NCBI GenBank assembly: GCA_032622095.1
Contig: CP136069.1
Location: 49,768,760-49,832,759 of the forward strand
Direction: 5' to 3'
Origin: Siphonodentalium dalli
Lineage: Eukaryota > Mollusca > Scaphopoda > Gadilida > Siphonodentaliidae
DNA length: 64,000 bases
The notes beneath the pieces are model-generated. The model made no database searches. It was given only the letters and a program-made list of their open reading frames with translations, and was not told the origin of the DNA. A program made the position numbers and the translations under genes. Shown piece by piece: positions 1-12,774 of this stretch (the stretch's first letter is position 1; every line of letters starts with the position of its first letter).

Positions 1-483
1 ATGTCGTTTTCTGGATTGGAATTTCGGCGCCATCTTTGTTCACACTAATATGGATATCCATGCACACTTTCAGTTTCATATTGGCTGTTTTCAAACGTGT
101 TTGTTGCCAAATCCAAATGTACTGAAATTGTAATTTATGCAGTTATGGTGTAAATACGCCCATGGCTGTGACGTTCTCTTTCATTTCGCATGACACTCAT
201 TACATTTTTCAATCTTAAAGACGATAAGATCAGCGGGTGTATAAACCAGCATGATCACATGCTGTAAGTACAGGTTATAACCCGCTTGGGTATCCGTACA
301 AGAAATACAGATCAAGGCGCTTTAGCGAGAAGCTCATTGCAGTCATATTATATAAGGATCCAGAAAGCTATATTATGGAAATCCGACTGAGAAACCCCAG
401 GCTACAAGCGCCCATATAATAATATAGGATAAATCAATGTGATAATATGATTAGCATGTGTGAACTCTAACATAAAACATGGC
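1..483. other. Left flank, no recognised feature
   Basis: AT-rich sequence before the first transposon. No coding-like frame, tandem repeat or inverted repeat was recognised. Confidence 0.5.
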
Positions 484-3400
484 CTGGGGCCTGTACTATA
501 GATTCCCAAATAGCCGTGTTTGAACACGCGAAGAACGTTCCTCTGTAATTTCCTATATAGTCTTGGAAAGCGAGACTTGTGTTCTATAGTACTCGAGCAA
601 TTGTATTCTTGTAAATGACTTGCATTGTTTATTGGAATTTAACAATAGTCGAATACCCTTTGTTCAAACCATACATCGTTATGAACTGATTTATATGATA
701 TTCTCGGCGAGCCATCTGTAACTGGGATTCATTTAAGCAGAAAGCTGCTCGGTTTTTGGGGTGAATGGAGTGCCCCAACGCTGCATCTTTGTTATTCTAT
801 AATACGCGAATTGTCTATCTTGGGGAAAAACAAGAACTCGCTTGACGGGCTGATAAATTACCAACTTAGGAAGTTCCATAGTACAGAAATAACACATCAT
901 CGGGTAGAAATACGGTGTTAAAATTACAAGTATGATTCAAGTATACGAGGCTGAGTTAGTGGTTGTCACCCCAATGAAACGCGTGCGAATGTCGAAATGT
1001 AGGATTATCGCTGGGTGTATTGCGCACTCATCCATCTTTGTCGTCGTTCTCACGGGGCCAATAAAATCAATGTCATATGCTGGGTTCAAATTATGCATGG
1101 GCGTAATAGATATATTTTGAGATGGGGTTCATAAACAGAGAGAAGTTGCCTTTGATAAATAAGGGTTTCCACATAAATTATGTTGTGACAGGGGCGATTC
1201 TCACCAAAATACTCAACAATTGGGAATTCCATGCAGGGACGTGTCGATACGGGTGGGGCATCACTATAATATTCGTTCCAAAGTTCACGATAATCCCACA
1301 TATGATTGAATTATGGAGTTCAATGGCAATCAGTTGAGAAGTTTCGATCGGTAGGAGCTGTTGGGTTGGAGATTTGTAACAGTTTGAAATCTTGAGTAAC
1401 CATTGCAGAATTTCAACCGAATGGGGTGCAAATATAGTTTTCCGGACTCGGAAATATTATCTGATTCAAGGTGCACTCGGGCGCGGATACCCTATACATG
1501 AATGTTACCGCGATTCCATGTCAGAAAATGGCACTGAGTTTGAAAATTAAGACTGGAGAATAGGTTGTAATCATTCCAATAGCTAAATTTTCCAGCTAAT
1601 ATAACTGCAAGTTATACTTTATACCACTAGTATGATGTTTTCCTATACATTCAGTATAATTTTGGTTGTAAAATCTAAGTTTCCTCTTAAACAAAAAGTA
1701 ACACCAACCCTTTTGGAAAATATACTTGAATTTATTTGCACCCTTTCCACTTGGAAATACTTTTATCTGTCTGTTATCTCCGGCAATTCATTTTTTTTTC
1801 AATTAAATTGTACATGTATCCAAATCATATGTATACGACATCCAGTTAAAAGTTTCCCTGCCCAATTTGACACCATATAATCACCATGTATAGATTTTTT
1901 CTGTCGGTGGGGTTTATTTGTGATCGCTGTATCCGTCTCTATCCCTTTGTGTTCGTACATTCGTCATTAAATATATTTGACCATGAACCATGTAATTACC
2001 AGGAAAAGCTGTATATATAGTCTCATATGATGTTGGTCAATAAAACATATATCTCTTATAAAGAGCGTTTTCGCTTATGATATTTTGTACTCGTGTTCAG
2101 CGTAAAATGATGTAAGCGTTTGTGTATTTTCGCGATGCTTGTGCCATTGGGATGATGGTGCTTGCAAGTAGTTTTCATGTTCCCCATTGCCTATCACAAC
2201 ATTAACTTTATAAATAAATATTGGTGTCAAATTGGACAGGGAGCAAGCTGCCAGCCATCGGACATGTGGGTTCAGATATGAATAAATTGGGTTGGGTGTC
2301 ATACTATACGTACATTGAATTCCCTATATTCCGCTCTAATACGCAATCAATGTGGGATAAAACATCTCAACAATCAACATGATAACAAGTATTCCACGCA
2401 CTACCGATGGAATGAATTTTCACCGTGCGCATGTAATTGTGGACAATATAACCCAACACTGAAAAAAAAACTTAGTCATAGCCTTAGTCAACCCGTAACT
2501 TAGTTATTTTTGACTAACATAACCAAAAGTAACTAAGTTTGACCTTAGTCACACCTTAGTTACTAAGGTTAATATTTTAACTCAATAGTATATTTATCGG
2601 CGACATATTATATACGGCAATGACTCCATACAGTATGACTGAATCTTACTCCGCTGATATTTAATATGTATATAATATCGCATTCATTCTGTGTTAATCG
2701 GGTCGGTACGTATTTGGACGAGTACGTAATTTTCCGGGGTTAAGTACACATGTACCTGCTTTATCACTCAAATTATTGTCTCGCCATTTTGTGACGGATT
2801 TATGCTGACATTTTTATTTCGATAAAATCACTGAAATCAGAGTGATTTAGACGTGATATTGGCGTCGAACGAACTAAAAGAGACGACATCTTACATAAAT
2901 AACAACCATGGCGTATTGGGAGAGCGGATAAAATCAGGATAAAAAAGAAGATAGGCAAATAATCTGCGAAAACATTCATCGTGTACAGGTGTATTGTTGA
3001 ACTAATTATTCAGCTGCTTTCAACAAGTGGACAATTTGTCAATAATAGCTTGAACCTTTATTCTACATGTGAAAGAACGGCGCCTGAAATATCTGCTGCC
3101 AAAATTAGATTTGTGCCCGATGACTCCTTCAAGGCTACATGTACATGTACAGTACATACAGTGTGGTGAAAGTTTTTCGCAGTGGCATTGTGGACGAGTA
3201 CCCCAAGTTGAAGTTCATTCCGGGCTTGGTTTGGTGATCGAGACTGTTACCTGTTCAATTGCGGACAGTAGTTAAGACGGTCTGATTTCGGTTCATTTGA
3301 TAACCGGACAAGTTTAAATTCTGCGAAAAAAGGCTTAATAATTGACAATTTCCACTAAATTCGATCGAGAGCAGAGATTCATGCCAATCAATCGATGAAT

Positions 3401-4091
3401 CATGGCATGATCCATTCAATCGAATCAATGGTCTGACTGCATTCAGTACTGTGTTGTGACTTAGTATCAAAACACTGGCACATTTACTGACACAAGAGGA
3501 TACATGTACAATTAACACAAGCTTCGATGTCAAGCAATAGTGACAATAATAACAACGACTCAACGAGCAGCTATTAATATTAGAATGTTGAAAATGCAGT
3601 TGACAGTGTTCAGAATCTGATTGTTTCAGAGCAAATGCATGTACATTTACAAGAGAGGATATACATGTACCGTACTGTGCGAACCAGTGTAATTCACAAG
3701 AGCTTCAATGTCAACATAAACACCGAAAATAATGAACTGATGCCGCGTAGTGATGGATGATCACATATCTACAATTCCAACTTTACAATTACCCCAACCA
3801 ATTCATCCTGTGTTCATCAATTTCCATTGAAACGTGTGGATATGAGACATTGTCATTATTCGCCATGTTATCGTCAAGTTACCGGTATTACGACAATTTA
3901 CCGGGAGTACACTATTATTGGTTGGATGTTCTTATCAAACTATCTTTGGCTGATTCACTGATATTTCATGGAAAATGTGCGACTACATGTACATGAGAAC
4001 ATTGTCGCCAAGTTATTGCGCTCAGTTATTATGTTCTACTGTTGTCTTGAAGGTTCCAATCCCAACTACTAGTAGCTGTTATTGATACATA

Positions 4092-4290
4092 CAGTACCAG
4101 TCAAAAGAAGTGGTATATTAAGCATGCTATTTTCGCAAGTAGAAACGCTTATAAGCATGTCGCTTGTGATATTATTGCAATATTTTGCGCTCAAAATTTT
4201 GACATTTAAATCAAATATTGCGAGGTTTGCTTCCGCGATTCACTCAAAATGTGACCGCAACAACGCGTTCATAATTGCATGCATTTCTGA
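4092..4290 (+). mobile_element. Tc1/mariner-like MITE, one-ended remnant
   Basis: The start CAGTACCAGTCAAAAGAAGT, preceded by TA, matches the terminal repeat of the complete MITE at 56421-56909. Downstream, short TATTGC/GCGC strings resemble the interior of that element. The opposite end is not found, so this copy is truncated or decayed; its right limit is approximate. Confidence 0.5.
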
Positions 4291-4320
4291 AAACAAACAT
4301 TCATTTGTTAAATAGAGGTT

Positions 4321-4475
4321 ATCACCATTATGCATGTGTGGATATGTACGCTTGTATCAAGCCAAGGCGGTGTTTCCTGAAATGATTGTGACAAGCCTAA
4401 AGGCAAGTCACGATGTGTGTCAGAAACTCCACCGTGGCTTGATACAAGCGTTCAGTTCCACATAGTGGTGAAGAT
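4321..4475. repeat. Imperfect palindrome (small fold-back repeat)
   Basis: The two arms share CGCTTGTATCAAGCCA and flanking ATGTGGA and GTTTC blocks in inverted order around a centre near 4395. The structure resembles a short MITE inside the nested transposon. No target duplication was identified. Confidence 0.55.
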
Positions 4476-5048
4476 ATTTATCTTACAATTTTTCTTCTAA
4501 AAAACTCTTCATTTCCTCCGATTTAATCTTCTATGTTGGTCGCTCGTTATCATTTTAATGTATCCATAAAAAAATCAATTTGAAACAATTATTGACCAGA
4601 TATTGAATGTATGTCAGAAATGACTAAGGCATTAGTCAGAAATGAATAAGGCCCACCTTAGTCATTTCTGACTAAGCTAAGTTAGTTAGTTTTGAGACGG
4701 GGGTTCTGACTAAGGTAACTTAGTTACTTTTGACTAAGTTTTTTTTTAGTGAACTATCGGAAACATGTCACATAGATGTACCTTTAAACATCAACTAAAC
4801 CACTCGCCAACTGACTCAAATAGGCATTGCTATATCCATTCATGTATAACATTAGAGTAAGTTCCCTTTACCCGTTAACAAGTGTTCGCCTCCACGCGCA
4901 ACAAACGGAGATCTAAGGTACTGGATTTTGTCTGTTCTTGTTAATGACGGGGAATCGCACACACTTGTAAATTGCCGGTATCCATATTATTCGACACGTT
5001 CCCCACAGTCAAAACACGGCTATTTGGAATCTATAGTACAGGGCCCAG

Positions 5049-6668
5049 GATACAAAATAAGAGACACATTCCTAGGATTGCTAATCGAGGGAATTAATTT
5101 GGTCACGATTCATTCAGACATTATTAGCCTATCCAAGAAGTGTCATTGTATATCAACGATAGTAGCCTGTCATTTGTCGAACATCAACCCACCCGATAGT
5201 TCAAGATGTTGTGGACCGAGCATACGTTGTCTGAGCTATACAATATGATACGCTCTGAAAAAATGGTCCAGCTGTTTTAGTTTTTCACAAAAACCTGACA
5301 GAAGTGAGATAAACACTCCTTATAGTTTTCCATATAAGTAATTTACAAACAAGGAACGCTCTTTATTGTTACATACCGAAAAAAGTTCAATGCCAGAACT
5401 TTATTATATTGAAAATTAGAATATAATTATGATATTTGATTTGTGTTGGGTTGTTTAGTGTTGACTGTAAGATAAACATGGGTCGTTGACCAATTTTCTC
5501 AACATAAAAGACACATTTAAAATGGAACTATATGTTGTTTTGAATGTGTCTTTACTTCCTCTTTGGTTGTGATAAGTAAATCAATATTAATATGTGTGTT
5601 TTAAATAACACCAGCAGTTTCGAGGTCGTGTTTCCTTGCTGAAATGTGATTATGTGATAAAAAAAAGGATCTCAAATACGTCGTAATTATTTAAGAAATG
5701 TATTAACCTCGTCCACTAAATTGTCTACACTCGGTTAATAAATTTCGTATAGAATTGCGACTCATTAGATATTCTATATATTCAAATAATTAGAAATCAG
5801 TGTCATTGGTCAGCATCAGCCACACGTACGTGTAACGTGTGTTACTATGATATTGCTACAGATGTGTGCATGGCGTAATAAGTCAGCTGATTTTATGGCG
5901 CCAAAACTACACGTTTATTATATATCGGCGAAACTTGTAAAATAGTCGGGACAGAAGGCGAGACAACTCTATTATGTTTATATGTGATTCTGTGCTGATC
6001 CACACATTACTGACATCCTGAAGATTTGTACATACATGTTGATTCCCGTTCTTTTAAACCACGACATGCGCACATAAGAAGTCCCAATGAGACCAGCCAT
6101 ACACTTATTTGGCTTAAATCAAATTAAAATATTCCCGCCGAGGCAAAGCTCCACTTGCACAAAGTTGATCGGTCATTCGGTTAGCAGAATATTGGATTAT
6201 TCCTTTTCGCTACAAGTTTCTTATGACAAACGTTGGACAAAAAACTTCAGAACGGTTTGACCGTGTACGCGTATGCGTCATGGTCAAGTGAGTCAAGTGA
6301 TTTTCGTGAGCAATGGCAAATTCCGTTGCAAGTTACAAGTATACGCGTGTCTGACCCTGGCTAAATTAATGTTATAAAAACAATACATTCAGTGACTATA
6401 TTGTTTGCGGAAACAATGCTGTATGTTTATCAGCCAATTATTCGTCCCGAATATAGTAGTAATATTTTTTTTTATTATTATTTTTGTATTATTATTAACA
6501 AGCTAGATGGCACATTGAAATGATGACGTGTTACAGATGAATACAACACATTATATAGACTCTTATATACATACATCATTAGAACACATTTATATGTTTG
6601 CCTATAAAATTGATTTCAAATCTCCCGAAACAAAAACGACTATATTTTTGCATTATTTTGTTAGTGTT
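5049..6668. other. Spacer between the two transposon copies
   Basis: About 1.6 kb of AT-rich sequence. A short inverted repeat around GACACATT (about 5510-5550) and an AACGCTCTTTAT motif at 5355-5366 are the only items noted. A T-rich ATT run lies near 6467-6498. No coding-like frame was recognised. Confidence 0.45.
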
Positions 6669-8639
6669 CTGGGGCCTATACTATAGAATTACAATTGCCG
6701 TGTTTCTCCACGTGGACAAACTGTCGAATACTATGGATACGATACTTTACAAGTGTGTGCGACTCCCCGTCATTTACAAGAACAGACAAAATCCAGTACT
6801 ATGGATCTTCGTTTTCTACGCGTGGAGGCGAACGCTTGTTAATGTGTAAAGGGAACTTACTCTAATATTATACATAAATGGATATAGTAATGCATATATA
6901 TATTTGAGTCATTTGGCGAGTGGTTTAATGGATGTTTAGTCAATGTTATGATAGGCAATGGGACCACGAAAACTACTTGCGTGCACCATAATCCCAATGG
7001 CACAAGCATCACGAAAATACACAAACGATTACAACATTTTACGCTGAACACGAGTACAAAATATCGTAAGCGAAAACGCTCTTTATAAGAGATAGATGTT
7101 TTATTGACCAACATCATAGAAGACAATATATAGCTTTTCATGACTTTCCTTGTATTTACATGGTTCATGGTCAAATATATGTAACGATGTATGTACGAAC
7201 ACAAAGGGATACAGACGGATAGAGTGATCACAAATAAACCCCATCGACAGAAAAACCTACACATGGTGATTATAGTGTCAGATTGAGCAGGGAAATTTTA
7301 ACTGGTTGTCGTATACGTACGATTTCGATACATGTACAATGTAATTGAAAACAAACTGAATTGCCGGAGATAATAGACTGATAAAAATATTTCCAAGTTA
7401 AAATGGTGAAAATATATATTTCAAGTATATTTTCCAAAGGGTCGGTGTAACTTTTTGTTTAAGTAGAAACTGAGATTTAACAACCAAAATTACACTGAAT
7501 GTAGGAAAACATCATACTAGTAGTATAAATTATAATTTGCAGTTACATTAGCTGGGAAATTTAGTCATTATAATGATTATAACCTATTCTCCAGTCTTAA
7601 ATTTTAAATTCAGCGTAATTTTCTACCATGGAATCGCGGTAACATTCACGTATAAGGTCTCCGTCGCCCGAGTACACCTCCTCCCTGAACCAGAAAACTA
7701 TATTTGCACCCCATTCGGTTGAAATTCTGCAATGGTTACTCAAGATTTCAAACTGTTACAAATCCCCAAACCAACAATTCCAACCGATCGAAACTTCTGA
7801 ACTAATTGCCATTTACCCCATAATCAATCATCACTAATTTTGGGACGAAGATTATTGTGATGCGCCAACACCCATTGAACGTCCCTGTGTGACATTCCCA
7901 ATTTTTTAGTATTTTGATGAGAATCGCCCCCGTCACAACATAATTTATGTGCAAACCCTTATTTATCAAAGCCAATTTGTCTATGTTTATGAACCCCATC
8001 TCAAAATATATCTATCTACGCCCATGCGTAATTTGAACCCATCATCTCAATATGACTACGATTTTATTGACCCGGTGAAACTTCGCACGTCGAGAAAGGG
8101 TTAATGCATGAGTGCGCAATACACAAAGCGATAATCCGACATATCGACATTCGCACGCGTTTCATTGCGGTGACAACCACTAATTCAGCCTCGTATACTT
8201 GTAATGTTAACACCGTGTTCTACCCGATTTGTGTTATGTCTGTACTATGGAACTCTCTAAGTTGGTAATTTATCAGCCCGTCAAGCGAGTTCTTGTTTTT
8301 TTCCTAGTTAGACAATTCGCGTACTATAGAATAACAAAAAGATGGAGCGTTGGGACACTCCAAACACCACAAAAACCGAGCAGCTTGCTGCTGAAATGAA
8401 TCCCAGTTACATGATGGCTCTCCCAGAACATTATATAAGTCAGTTCACAACGATGTATGGTGTGAAAAAGGGTAATCGCCTGTTGTTAAATTCCAATATC
8501 CAATGCAAGGAATTTACAAGAACACAATTGCTCGAGTACTATAGAACACAAGTCTAGCTTTACAAGACTGGGAAATTACCGACTAACGCTGTCTACGTGG
8601 AGAAACACGGCAATTGTAATTCTATAGTATAGGCCCCAG
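6669..8639 (-). mobile_element. Long-TIR DNA transposon, copy 2
   Basis: The two ends are exact inverted repeats for 45 bases, beginning CTGGGGCCTATACTATAGAA. Read on the minus strand, the element aligns with 484 to about 2207 followed directly by about 4787-5048 of copy 1, so it is about 2.5 kb shorter because it lacks the segment holding the nested transposon. Mismatches are scattered throughout, so the copies have aged separately. No transposase is visible. A 65-70 codon open frame (7802-7999, minus) has a counterpart at 1122-1337 in copy 1. Confidence 0.8.
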
Positions 8640-8717
8640 TACAGTTTTGATTTAATTCAGTAAACGTAGATATACGCAAACATACAATAAACCAGCTGTA
8701 AATATGACGTAGTATAT

Positions 8718-9283
8718 CAGGGGGGGGGGGGGTGAAAAAATTTCTTCCGGCACGTATGCCGGGGTGGGTGGGTGGTCAAAGCCACCAACAAGCAATTTTT
8801 TCCGCAACTAAAAAAAATAAATTCCTGCTTGTTTTTAGTGTTTTGGCAATGAGTTGGGCTTCAAAACCACTTTGAATCAGTTTGAATGAGAGAAATAATG
8901 TAATTCTAACTGGTAAACTGACTGCAGGCAGTTATCGTGTTGTATTTTGTTGCAAATTTTGAAATCCAAGATGGCCGCTGGCACCCATGTTTTTTTGGCC
9001 GAATGACCTCAAAATTACTCATTCCTATTTACATGTCCATGTTAACATCCATGATAAATAGTATGCACAGAAATTCATATACAGCTGTTTACAGTGAATT
9101 TCCCCCCGCAAATCTCTGTTTTAGTGTTAAAAGGGGGGGTGGGTGTCAAAAAATGGTCGGAAAAAAACTGCTGAAAACGGAAAAAAAATTTGGCGATGGG
9201 GGTGGGTGGGTACAAAAAATGATCGAAAGGGAAAAAATGCCATACGTGCCTGAAATTTTTTTCCGACCCCCCCCCCCCCCCTG
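8718..9283. mobile_element. hAT-like MITE with poly-G terminal repeats
   Basis: The element starts CAGGGGG with a run of 13 G and ends in a run of 15 C followed by TG, so its termini are inverted CAGGGG repeats with poly-G extension. The repeat continues into a GGCACGTATG block on both sides. Both flanks carry AGTATAT (8711-8717 and 9284-9290). hAT transposons have CAGxG ends and 8-bp duplications, so a 7-bp perfect match fits with one base lost. GGGTGGGTGGGT tracts inside are G-quadruplex-prone. No coding capacity is seen. Confidence 0.75.
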
Positions 9284-9504
9284 AGTATATAAACAAAATA
9301 CACACTGTCGACGCAAGTATCTCTATATTGGGCACGAATACATTTTAGGATAGTTTTACTCGCAAATCATCAAAGTGATACATAGTAACTCTATTATGAT
9401 GACGTGTTATGTTTGAATGTGATAGATACAACTGGTATGCAAATTAACATGCTGGCTTTCCTTACACAGGGATTGTATTGCGTGGGGTTTATTATGCCCT
9501 ATGG

Positions 9505-9590
9505 ATGTATACTGCCAGGTTGATCTGGCCGTGTTAATGGAGCCATGTGGATATCTCGCAGAACAACACATTTCGGGTTTCACGCGATGC
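9505..9590 (-). repeat. Fragment of interspersed family G (GGCCGTGT-type repeat)
   Basis: The block containing GATCTGGCCGTGT and GATATCTCGCAG matches 33835-33905 in the same orientation and 60220-60290 inverted. It is one of at least four copies in the window. No coding content is recognised. Confidence 0.55.
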
Positions 9591-10025
9591 GACTCTTTAA
9601 AGCAGATGAGTATCAGATCAACAAGTTTTAAGCTGACAAAATCATTATGTTAAGGGGTTGTGTGAGACATGTTGTTTCAGTCACATTTCAGGGATAAAAA
9701 GCACCCGATCCGCAAAGCATTATCAGATATAAACACTTAATTGTGGATATTATTCACCATTTATAGATACTTAATTGCGTATAGTATACGCCCATCGAGC
9801 GCGCCATTACGTAATATATATCTTAATACTGAACTGACCACGGGCACAACATTACGTTTTTTTCCCGAAGAAATTTAAATTAACTAAATTTTAAACTGAA
9901 ACAAATATTTAAATGGCGTTTTTAAAGAGCTTTTTTTCACGAAGAAGTTATGAGTAGTTATACAAAATAGTAAACATTTCCCTCCAATGCATAATAATCC
10001 TTCTGGACTTGTATTATGATGTTTC
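9591..10025. other. No recognised feature
   Basis: AT-rich spacer without coding-like frames or clear repeats. Confidence 0.4.
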
Positions 10026-10385
10026 TGTCTGTCGCCGGCTTATATTTTGTGAACATCCCTCCAGTTGAATAGACAATTCCAATGTATATTGTTATAACTG
10101 AATGGGAGAATCCATATATGTAGTGTCGAAAGGTACGTTAATATATTGTGCACACATAACATGTATACTCACTGCCAAGTATTATCAAAGCCCATCATTT
10201 GTCGAATTGATGTTTCGCGAACATCTCTCCAGATGAATACTAGACCATTCCAATGTATAGTTGCATGTGAGAATCAATTTGGTATAGACATGGTTAATAT
10301 ATTGTACATACATATACTCACTGCCAAGTATTACCCAAGCCCATCCTTTGTCGATTTGATGTTTCGCCATATTTTCTTTGTATCA
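10026..10385 (+). repeat. Tandem repeat, unit about 170 bp, 2 to 3 copies
   Basis: Blocks such as ACTCACTGCCAAGTATTA, TTGTCGAxTTGATGTTTCGC and GACCATTCCAATGTATA recur at about 170-bp spacing. Part of the unit (CTGTCTGTCG, then the GAATAGAC block) reappears at 36960-37640, where a TTAA MITE interrupts it. Confidence 0.6.
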
Positions 10386-10503
10386 TAAACCTCTTCTGTT
10401 GCGCGTTGCATGGTTCTATCAGGAAGATATGCTAGCGGTGTTAACAAACACATGTTCATTGTGCGACAACCCCACTATGAGTATATACCTTAGGAACCTG
10501 TGT

Positions 10504-10552
10504 TAAGGGGAGGTCAAGTGATAAATTTTAAATGGGGAATTCCATAATATGA
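10504..10552 (+). repeat. Solo arm of the palindromic MITE family seen at 63237-63640
   Basis: The string GGAGGTCAAGTGATAAATTT followed by AATGGGGAATTCCAT matches the left arm of the 63-kb element with few changes. No matching inverted arm is nearby, so this is a fragment. Confidence 0.5.
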
Positions 10553-11799
10553 ATCGTATACGTGACACATAGTGGAGCAACCACACACGCTGTGCCTCGA
10601 ATTTGCTTATTATCCGTGACATAACGCTAAGATTAATTTATGTAACAGCAAGCAATGGCCCGGTGAGACGACGATATATTGTTTGTTTGGGGGGGGGGGT
10701 GACGTTTTTTTGTTGCTAAAAGATCAGTGGCATTTGCGATTGTTGTGAATGTTGTCCACCAAAATAAAACAATTATGAATAATTATGTTACCAAAATGTT
10801 GTCTGAAATAAATAATATCTACCGCTTTAAGTATCAAGCCAATATATCCTTATCCTGATATTTTGGGAGACGAGTTTTAAGCTTAATTCACATAAATTAT
10901 GGTTTCCATGGAATCGATTTGTAATCACCGCATACAGGAACGGTCATATATTCATAAAATGCTTCATATATTATGGCGTGGAATGATTATGTGCCAAAAC
11001 TGTTGTCAAGAAGAAGACAATAGCCTGTACTATTAACATGCTTATATGTTACGAGTTGTTGTAAACATATCTATTTTCCAAACCTGATAGCATACATTTA
11101 TATATGTAAATACCACAAATACACACATAAGTAAATATAATAGTGTTTCTAGAGGGCAATAATGACTAAACGAGTCTGTTTTGACTAGGTGGACATGTTT
11201 TGAGTTGTCAGGATATAAATATGACTGTTTGCGGTGAAATATGGCGGATAAAATGGCCGTAATGGAGGGGGAAATGGTCACCAAAATACATTGTTGGCGT
11301 TTTTTACAATGCTTCAATTTTATTTATTTTTTTAAACAAAAATTTCACCTACCCCTCTATCCCAAATTCCCACAACAATAAATACAGTTCAATACAGTTC
11401 AATATCTACATGATCTGATCAGGAAATACATATGTTAAAAATTTATGCATTTAATCTTCTGAAGATAATACACCAGTCAGCTGCCGGTGATTTTTTAACT
11501 CGTACAACAGTGTCACTGTATTTTTCCAAGAACAATAATTCAACATAATTAGTTCCTTGTAACCTCCAGAGCTGTCGTCGCTATGCAATTGTGTTGGTAC
11601 TACATTATTTTGATGACTACAATGAAGAGAGAGCAGTGCGTGAGATTATAATAGTTTCGAGGTTAGAGAACTCAACACAGGTATAAGTTCACAAAGTCGC
11701 GCATTGTACCATTTCCGATTCCAGAACTTGAAATGTAATAATGCAAATGCCGTAACAAGTGTGTACTCGGGCCCGAATATTGTGTCCGAGTTGTTACGT
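10553..11799. other. No recognised gene; poly-G run near 10690
   Basis: Contains a G tract at 10690-10700 recalling the poly-G MITE ends, and a short direct repeat of ATACAGTTCA near 11384-11400. No coding-like frame was recognised on either strand. Confidence 0.4.
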
Positions 11800-11955
11800 T
11801 TAATGACTTAAATGCGTCTTTCTGGGACATAATATAATGGTTATAGAAAGATATTTGAGGTATTAATTGATCTATTTCGATATCGCTGAAAATTCAAAAG
11901 CGATTATTGTTAGGTGTAATTTGGAGCGCAATTTACCACATGGCTCTAAACATAC
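11800..11955 (+). repeat. Interspersed repeat, copy without MITE
   Basis: The blocks CTATTTCGATATCG, TCAAAAGCGA and CCACATGGCT match 26820-26966 in the same order. In the second copy a TTAA MITE follows directly after the ATGGCTTTAA block, so this copy approximates the empty site. Confidence 0.5.
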
Positions 11956-12165
11956 AGTTGCATTGTGCATAGGAATAATTTGGTGGATAACCAATAATAT
12001 ATGTAGACGTACCTTCGAACTAATATGCAGCACATGTTGTTATCATTAACAATAATCAATGTCGTACATGTACGTATGTGGCCACTTCCACTGCGAATAA
12101 GTTGTTGTGTGTACGATTAAGATGATTTTTACAGACTCCACACTAAAAACAATATTTACTCCGGG

Positions 12166-12366
12166 GTACCTACGTAGCTACTGAACTTGTCCCGTGGTGA
12201 GTACCAGATAGTATCCAGATACAATGTGGAGTGCCTGTCCGGGTACTCTGGAGTACCTGCCCGGGTATTCTAGAGTAGCTCATATCTAGGTACTATGTGG
12301 AGAACCTGTCCAGGTACTTTGGATTACCAAATATCTAGGAACTATGTGGAGAATCTGCCAGGTACC
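12166..12366 (+). repeat. Degenerate tandem repeat of GGTACT / CTATGTGGAG units
   Basis: CCGGGTACTCTGGAGTACCT-like units and AACTATGTGGAGAA blocks repeat imperfectly at roughly 30-60 bp spacing. Many units contain the palindrome GTACTCxxGAGTAC. No coding potential. Confidence 0.55.
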
Positions 12367-12774
12367 AAGCCCTCGAAATTAGGAAAAATGTCGGACGGCT
12401 AATTTAACGATGTGGCATGTTAGATTCCAAACGATGCCGCGGTGTTTAAACATCGATTTATGTACAAAGAAAACCCCGATCGAGGTTCTTCGAGATCATG
12501 TTATCAGTTATCTGGACTCCTTTGTATAGTGCAACATAAAAAAAGCCCCATTATATTATATTCAGTAGTATAGCACCTCGATCTGATTTGTGTAATTACA
12601 TCGATTTCATGATTTCCATGACCTTGCATCTGGAGTAAAATTTGTATTAATGTCTAAAATAACCGGCCAAATTTCTTAATTTGGGTGTAGTAATATTAAG
12701 GCAAACATTATGAATCAAACTACTTAAACAGGTCTGTGTGAACCAACAACCGATCTATAATAACTCCATAAATC

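Larger units (their letters stand above)
2457..4751. mobile_element. Nested transposon with CTTAGTCA-rich terminal repeats
   Basis: The left end reads CACTGAAAAAAAAACTTAG and the right end, reversed, CACTAAAAAAAAACTTAG. Both ends continue into clusters of CTTAGTCA and TAACTTAG motifs (2470-2570 and 4619-4745). It lies inside copy 1 of the long-TIR transposon and is absent from copy 2, which supports a separate, later insertion. The interior has no recognisable transposase. The CACT start recalls CACTA-type elements, but a clear 3-bp target duplication was not seen, so that is only a suggestion. Confidence 0.65.
484..5048 (+). mobile_element. Long-TIR DNA transposon, copy 1, carrying a nested element
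   Basis: The left end reads CTGGGGCCTGTACTATAG and the right end is its near-perfect reverse complement, with about 38 of 40 terminal bases pairing. The outer 1.7 kb (484 to about 2207) and the last 260 bp (about 4787-5048) match, inverted, the element at 6669-8639, so the two are copies of one family. The middle, about 2207-4787, is missing from the other copy and is mostly a separate nested transposon. Short ACTATAG/CTATAGTAC strings recur near the ends, resembling subterminal transposase sites. No transposase frame is recognisable, so this is a non-autonomous or dead element. No convincing target-site duplication was found and the superfamily is unassigned. Confidence 0.75.

Noticed and set aside
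3255-3563. 102-codon frame inside the nested transposon as a transposase relic
   Set aside because: No DDE or zinc-finger pattern; cysteines are scattered and no flanking frame continues it.
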